Source: Chromatiaceae bacterium (GTDB taxonomy: Bacteria; Pseudomonadota; Gammaproteobacteria; Chromatiales; Chromatiaceae). From it: a stretch of 64,000 nt of DNA. Positions 60,808-64,000 of the stretch are shown in pieces. The stretch is from contig JACKMX010000002.1 of NCBI GenBank assembly GCA_024235175.1, positions 186,001-250,000 of the forward strand, in the 5' to 3' direction. A program made the translations under genes and the position numbers. Each line of letters starts with the position of its first letter. Position 1 is the first letter of the stretch. The notes beneath the pieces are model-generated. The model saw only the letters and a list, made by a program, of their open reading frames with translations. It made no database searches and had not been told where the DNA came from.

Positions 60808-61578
60808 TTGGGCCAAATTGTGAGCGATAGGAAAGTCATCTCCTTCGAGAATATAAAGATCGCCTGCAAAAGTTGCAGCCTGGTGACTCTCTGTCTGCCG
60901 ATGGGGCTCGATCCGGAGGATATGGACAGGCTGGATCGGATTATCAAACGCAGCCGACCACTGCACAGAGGAGATCATCTGTTTCGTGAGGGCGATGCCT
61001 TTCAGTGTCTCTATATTGTCAAAACCGGTTCGGTAAAAACCTATGCACCAAGTGAGGATGGCGGGGAGCAGGTTCTGGGATTCCACCTGCCGGGAGAGCT
61101 TATTGGCCTGGATGCTATCGAAAACGCCAGCCACAACTGCTCAGCAAAGGTGCTGGAAACTTCTGCCATCTGTGAAATCCCTTTCAGCCACCTGGAGGAG
61201 CTGAGCATCAGCATGCCGAGCCTGCAACACCAGATGTACCGGCTTCTGAGCAGGGAAATCAGCCAGGACGAAAGCATGCTGACATTGCTGGGGAAGAATA
61301 ACGCAGAGGAACGGCTGGCTGCATTTCTGTTAAGTCTATCAGGAAGATTCAAGCGCCGTGGTTTCTCACCGTACGATTTCTATCTCAGCATGTCCCGCCA
61401 TGAGATAGGGAACTACCTTGGACTTGCCGTGGAAACAGTCAGCCGTCTGTTCACCCGCTTCCAGGAGGAGGGACTACTGGAAGTTGAACGTAAACATATA
61501 CAACTGCTGGATTTACAGCGTCTGGAAAGCGTTGTCAAACGCTCCAGCAGCGACACGAACCAGATCCAGTCAACCTGA
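60808..61578 (+). CDS. fnr: FNR-type oxygen-responsive transcriptional regulator
   Basis: 256 residues counting from a TTG at 60808; a GTG at 60820 is an alternative. With the TTG start the cysteines fall at C20-x2-C23-x5-C29 (CKSCSLVTLC), exactly as in E. coli FNR, with a fourth Cys in NASHNCSAKV. The HTH reads MSRHEIGNYLGLAVETVSRLF. An FNR box lies just upstream. It is convergent with dnaQ, and the two genes overlap by 9 bases at their 3' ends. Confidence 0.92.
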   Translation: MGQIVSDRKVISFENIKIACKSCSLVTLCLPMGLDPEDMDRLDRIIKRSRPLHRGDHLFREGDAFQCLYIVKTGSVKTYAPSEDGGEQVLGFHLPGELIGLDAIENASHNCSAKVLETSAICEIPFSHLEELSISMPSLQHQMYRLLSREISQDESMLTLLGKNNAEERLAAFLLSLSGRFKRRGFSPYDFYLSMSRHEIGNYLGLAVETVSRLFTRFQEEGLLEVERKHIQLLDLQRLESVVKRSSSDTNQIQST

Positions 61579-62307
61579 TTCAGTGCCCTCTTGCTCTGAC
61601 ATTGAATTCCATACACAGGCAGTTCCAATCTCCTTTTCAATTGTTTCCAGGCACGCAGCATGCATTTCAAGCTCTTCACGCCCAGCATAAACCACCTTTA
61701 AAGCGGTATACCTGGCGGGCAGCCGCCTGATGCCGCTGTCACCGCTCCCGTCCCCCTCACTGTTGCTCCCGTCCAGCAACAGATCCGTTTGCCCCCCGGT
61801 CATGGCCAGATAGACTTCGGCGAGTATTTCAGCGTCCAGCAGCGCGCCATGAAGTTCCCGCTGGCTGTTGTCGATTGCATAGCGCCTGCACAATGCATCC
61901 AGACTGTTTCTCTGCCCGGGGTGCAATCTCTTTGCCATCTCAAGGGTATCAGTTACGCTACAAATACTCTCGATCGGCGGCCGTTTCTGATCCAACCGCT
62001 CAAGTTCGCAGTTGAGAAAGCCGACGTCGAAAGACGCATTGTGAATAATCAACTCCGCCCCGCTGAGATAATCCATAAAATCTTCCGCCAGGTCGCCAAA
62101 GCGGGGTTTATCAGCCAGAAATTCGTTACTGATGCCATGCACCTCCTGTGCAGCCTTGTCTATATCACGGTCGGGTTGCAGGTATTGATGAAAAGTCCTG
62201 CCGGTTAATCGTCGGTCGACCATCTCAACACAGCCAATCTCGATGATGCGGTGTCCCTGGAGGGGATCCAGTCCGGTCGTTTCTGTATCCAGTACTATTT
62301 GGCGCAT
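61570..62307 (-). CDS. dnaQ: DNA polymerase III epsilon subunit (proofreading exonuclease)
   Basis: 245 residues. Exo I VLDTETTGLDPLQG, Exo II LIIHNASFDVGFLN and Exo III HGALLDAEILAEVYL are present. Editing subunit of the replicative polymerase. Its 3' end overlaps the convergent fnr gene by 9 bases. The upstream rnhA gene is on the same strand. Confidence 0.96.
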   Translation of the reverse strand: MRQIVLDTETTGLDPLQGHRIIEIGCVEMVDRRLTGRTFHQYLQPDRDIDKAAQEVHGISNEFLADKPRFGDLAEDFMDYLSGAELIIHNASFDVGFLNCELERLDQKRPPIESICSVTDTLEMAKRLHPGQRNSLDALCRRYAIDNSQRELHGALLDAEILAEVYLAMTGGQTDLLLDGSNSEGDGSGDSGIRRLPARYTALKVVYAGREELEMHAACLETIEKEIGTACVWNSMSEQEGTESG

Positions 62308-62383
62308 ATGTTAAAGCCTGCCTATACGTAACTACCCTGCCGGTCCGTGCTCAACCCATTTGGATAGATCGGTAGTTTCAAAT

Positions 62384-62460
62384 GAGGGCCTTGGGCCAAG
62401 GGCCCGGGAGAAACAGATCGCAGCTCCTCTTGATCCCCGGCCCTCGGTCCTCAGCCCTTA
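62384..62460. repeat. Inverted pair of degenerate heptamer clusters
   Basis: GAGGGCC TTGGGCC AAGGGCC (62384-62404) is followed on the opposite strand by AAGGGCT GAGGACC GAGGGCC (62440-62460), so the two clusters can fold on each other. They lie between rnhA and dnaQ and belong to the AAGGGCC heptamer family. Confidence 0.65.
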
Positions 62461-62534
62461 CAGCCTGATGTCGCATTGTACTATCGCTAATCCAATGCAC
62501 CCGACTTATAGCCCATGGGTATGTGTAGTTACTC

Positions 62535-62993
62535 CTATACCTTAATTTGATCAGGGGCTTTCTGGTTTTCGATTCCAAGATTTGCCAGCATGTCGGCACG
62601 TTCGTTGTCAGGATGCCCGCTGTGACCCTTTACCCAAGCCCAAACAACATCGTTGGCGGCGACAAGTTGGTCCAACTGCCGCCACAGATCGGAGTTTTTA
62701 ACAGGTTTCTTTGCAGCCGTCTGCCAGCCATTCTTCTTCCAGTTGATTATCCACTCAGTGATACCCTTCCTGACATACTGGGAGTCGGTGGTTATGCGCA
62801 CGGGAACTGACCGGGTCAACATACCGAGCGCCTGGATAACCGCCATCAACTCCATCCGGTTGTTGGTGGTATAGGCTTCACCGCCATATAGCTCCTTCTC
62901 TCTATCCCGATAGCGCAAAAGGACACCCCAGCCGCCAGGGCCGGGATTGCCTTTACAGGCGCCATCGGTATAAATCTCGACCCGCTCAACCAT
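62535..62993 (-). CDS. rnhA: Ribonuclease HI
   Basis: 152 residues from the ATG at 62993 (MVERVEIYTDGACKGNPG), overlapping the methyltransferase gene by 8 bases. Catalytic acids are visible in IYTDGACKG, NRMELMAV and TTDSQYV, and the final Asp in HSGHPDNERAD. Removes RNA from RNA-DNA hybrids. Confidence 0.96.
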   Translation of the reverse strand: MVERVEIYTDGACKGNPGPGGWGVLLRYRDREKELYGGEAYTTNNRMELMAVIQALGMLTRSVPVRITTDSQYVRKGITEWIINWKKNGWQTAAKKPVKNSDLWRQLDQLVAANDVVWAWVKGHSGHPDNERADMLANLGIENQKAPDQIKV

Positions 62994-63768
62994 GCCGACT
63001 CCCACTTCTGCCCCATGGGGCAACATTCGCAGACGGTTCTATGGCACCTCCCCCCAAAATAGAATTGCGCAGTTTCCACTGTGGTTTGATCGGGGTCAGC
63101 GTCGAAACCCGTTTCACTGCCTCAACCATGTAGACCCCGGACAGTGCGGGCCACCAGCGTTTTCCCGATCTCTCCAGCAGATCGAGCCGTTGCATCAACA
63201 CACGCTGCCGCAAAGGCGGCCGGAACATAAGTGGCCAGGTCGCCTCGACTCGGAAGCCCAGCAGTGACAACCAGTCGTATATGCGATAAATCGAAATGAA
63301 CCGACCATTCCAGGGCGAGTGGCTTGTTCTGTCGGTAAACAGCCGCCTGAGGCCCCACAGGCTCCATGGGCTGAACCCAAATATGACAAGTTTTCCCTCA
63401 GGGATGAGCACCCGGTCCACTTCTCGCAGAGTCTGATGAGGGTCGGGATAAAAATCCAGTGTGTGGAGTAACAATGCGACATCCACGCTGTCACTGGCAA
63501 TCGGCAGTTGATCGGGATTTCCCCGAATCCAGCAGTCTGTGTCAGTACCGGGCTGCTCCGGTGCCACGATGATTTGGGATCGCAAGCGCCCGGGAACAAG
63601 ACCAGATACCTCTCCCCCGATCGAGCCGACCTGGAGCAGGTAATAGCCGAAACAACGATGACCGACCTCCTCCAGACAAGCACGCTCCTGATCCAGCAGC
63701 AGACTGCCTGGATACTGGCTGAACCAACGTTTTATCGAATCGGTACGGTGCATTATCCACCTGGTCAC
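62986..63768 (-). CDS. SAM-dependent methyltransferase, YafS-like
   Basis: 260 residues. The glycine-rich SAM loop is seen in LLQVGSIGGEVSGL and the acidic region in LPIASDSVDVALLLHTLDF, with the class I methyltransferase pattern VDRVLIPEGKLVIFGFSPWSLWG. It overlaps rnhA, as yafS does with rnhA in related genomes. The substrate is unknown. Met6 is an alternative start. Confidence 0.88.
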   Translation of the reverse strand: MTRWIMHRTDSIKRWFSQYPGSLLLDQERACLEEVGHRCFGYYLLQVGSIGGEVSGLVPGRLRSQIIVAPEQPGTDTDCWIRGNPDQLPIASDSVDVALLLHTLDFYPDPHQTLREVDRVLIPEGKLVIFGFSPWSLWGLRRLFTDRTSHSPWNGRFISIYRIYDWLSLLGFRVEATWPLMFRPPLRQRVLMQRLDLLERSGKRWWPALSGVYMVEAVKRVSTLTPIKPQWKLRNSILGGGAIEPSANVAPWGRSGSRHG

Positions 63769-63834
63769 ACAACTGTGAAATCGACTTCCATATTAATTAA
63801 CACGTAGGCTTAGGAAAATTCCAGGTTTTAAGTA

Positions 63835-63840
63835 TATAAT
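63835..63840 (+). promoter_or_regulatory. Candidate -10 box for the lipoprotein gene
   Basis: TATAAT at 63835-63840, 52 bp before the start codon at 63892; the -35 region is poor (no good TTGACA at 16-18 bp). A G/C hairpin (63841-63866) follows the box. Confidence 0.4.
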
Positions 63841-63891
63841 GCCGCCTGTTTTGCCCACAGGGCGGCCGTGACATGAAAATTAGAGTAAACA

Positions 63892-64000
63892 ATGCCTACG
63901 ACCAGATATTCCCTTGTAACCCTGAGCTTTATTACCCTGATCGGGCTTGCAGGGTGTAACGGAAGCCAGCCTGTACGATCTTCGATCGATACCGAATCAT
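63892..64000 (+). CDS. Lipoprotein, partial; probably lytic murein transglycosylase MltD
   Basis: Start of a gene running off the right edge; 36 residues visible. The N-terminus is a lipoprotein signal (MPTTRYSLVTLSFITL, then IGLAGC lipobox). The location opposite the methyltransferase-rnhA-dnaQ string matches mltD in related gammaproteobacteria. No catalytic domain is in view, so the name is inferred from synteny. Confidence 0.6.
   Translation, partial: MPTTRYSLVTLSFITLIGLAGCNGSQPVRSSIDTES

Overview
The window looks like a chromosomal segment of a gammaproteobacterium. The block surE-pcm-yqaA-nlpD-rpoS, the string pyrG-kdsA-eno-ftsB-ispD-ispF-truD, and the rnhA-dnaQ pair with a YafS-like methyltransferase and a lipoprotein start that is probably mltD are all gammaproteobacterial synteny. 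Base composition is moderately GC-rich. A complete cbb3 oxidase operon with its assembly genes, two FNR-type regulators, a 2-oxoacid:ferredoxin oxidoreductase, glgC, malonyl-CoA decarboxylase, a molybdate transporter and a bacteriohemerythrin suggest a microaerophilic or facultatively anaerobic organism. A sulfur-oxidising or symbiont-related lineage is possible, but that is inference from gene content. No rRNA, tRNA or CRISPR array was seen.

Layout. 0-9.4 kb: end of an EAL-domain protein, bacteriohemerythrin, a small ferredoxin, a ketopantoate reductase-like enzyme, modABC, several very small membrane or soluble proteins and a large QEGLA-motif protein. 9.4-11.7 kb: a minus-strand group of exported redox and metal-related proteins (TlpA-like thioredoxin, DUF411, lipoprotein cytochrome c, Cys-rich CopL-like protein). 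11.8-16.7 kb: glgC behind a perfect 20-bp hairpin, malonyl-CoA decarboxylase divergent from a GcvA-like LysR regulator, and a YcgR-like PilZ protein. 16.8-20 kb: a 2-oxoacid:ferredoxin oxidoreductase (fused gamma-alpha plus beta) translationally coupled to a ferritin-like protein. 20.4-21.3 kb: a phasin-like protein and an XRE regulator.

21.4-28.1 kb is a complete type I Wadjet anti-plasmid system (jetABCD, each gene overlapping the next). Around it lie a REP-like 31-bp inverted repeat, palindromes, degenerate heptamer repeats and a truncated Ada-type regulator. 29.3-39.2 kb holds an SLC13/RCK transporter, a HIT protein, a membrane protein with an L7/L12-like tail, and a pair of dynamin-like GTPases. 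A nearly identical 495-bp piece of one GTPase gene is repeated 3018 bp away. The two copies bracket a MITE-like element, two lipoproteins (one FlgO-family) and a ParDE toxin-antitoxin pair, which looks like a single-crossover integration scar.

39.2-48.8 kb is the cbb3 oxidase region: ccoNOQP plus a 42-aa membrane peptide, closed by a strong terminator, then ccoGHIS and an upstream FNR-family gene with an FNR box before ccoN. 48.9-63.8 kb is conserved housekeeping: stress and stationary phase (rpoS, nlpD, surE, pcm), isoprenoid, LPS and CTP synthesis (ispDF, kdsA, pyrG), enolase, ftsB, truD, a second FNR gene behind its own FNR box, dnaQ and rnhA. A compact 143-bp structured repeat lies between yqaA and pcm.
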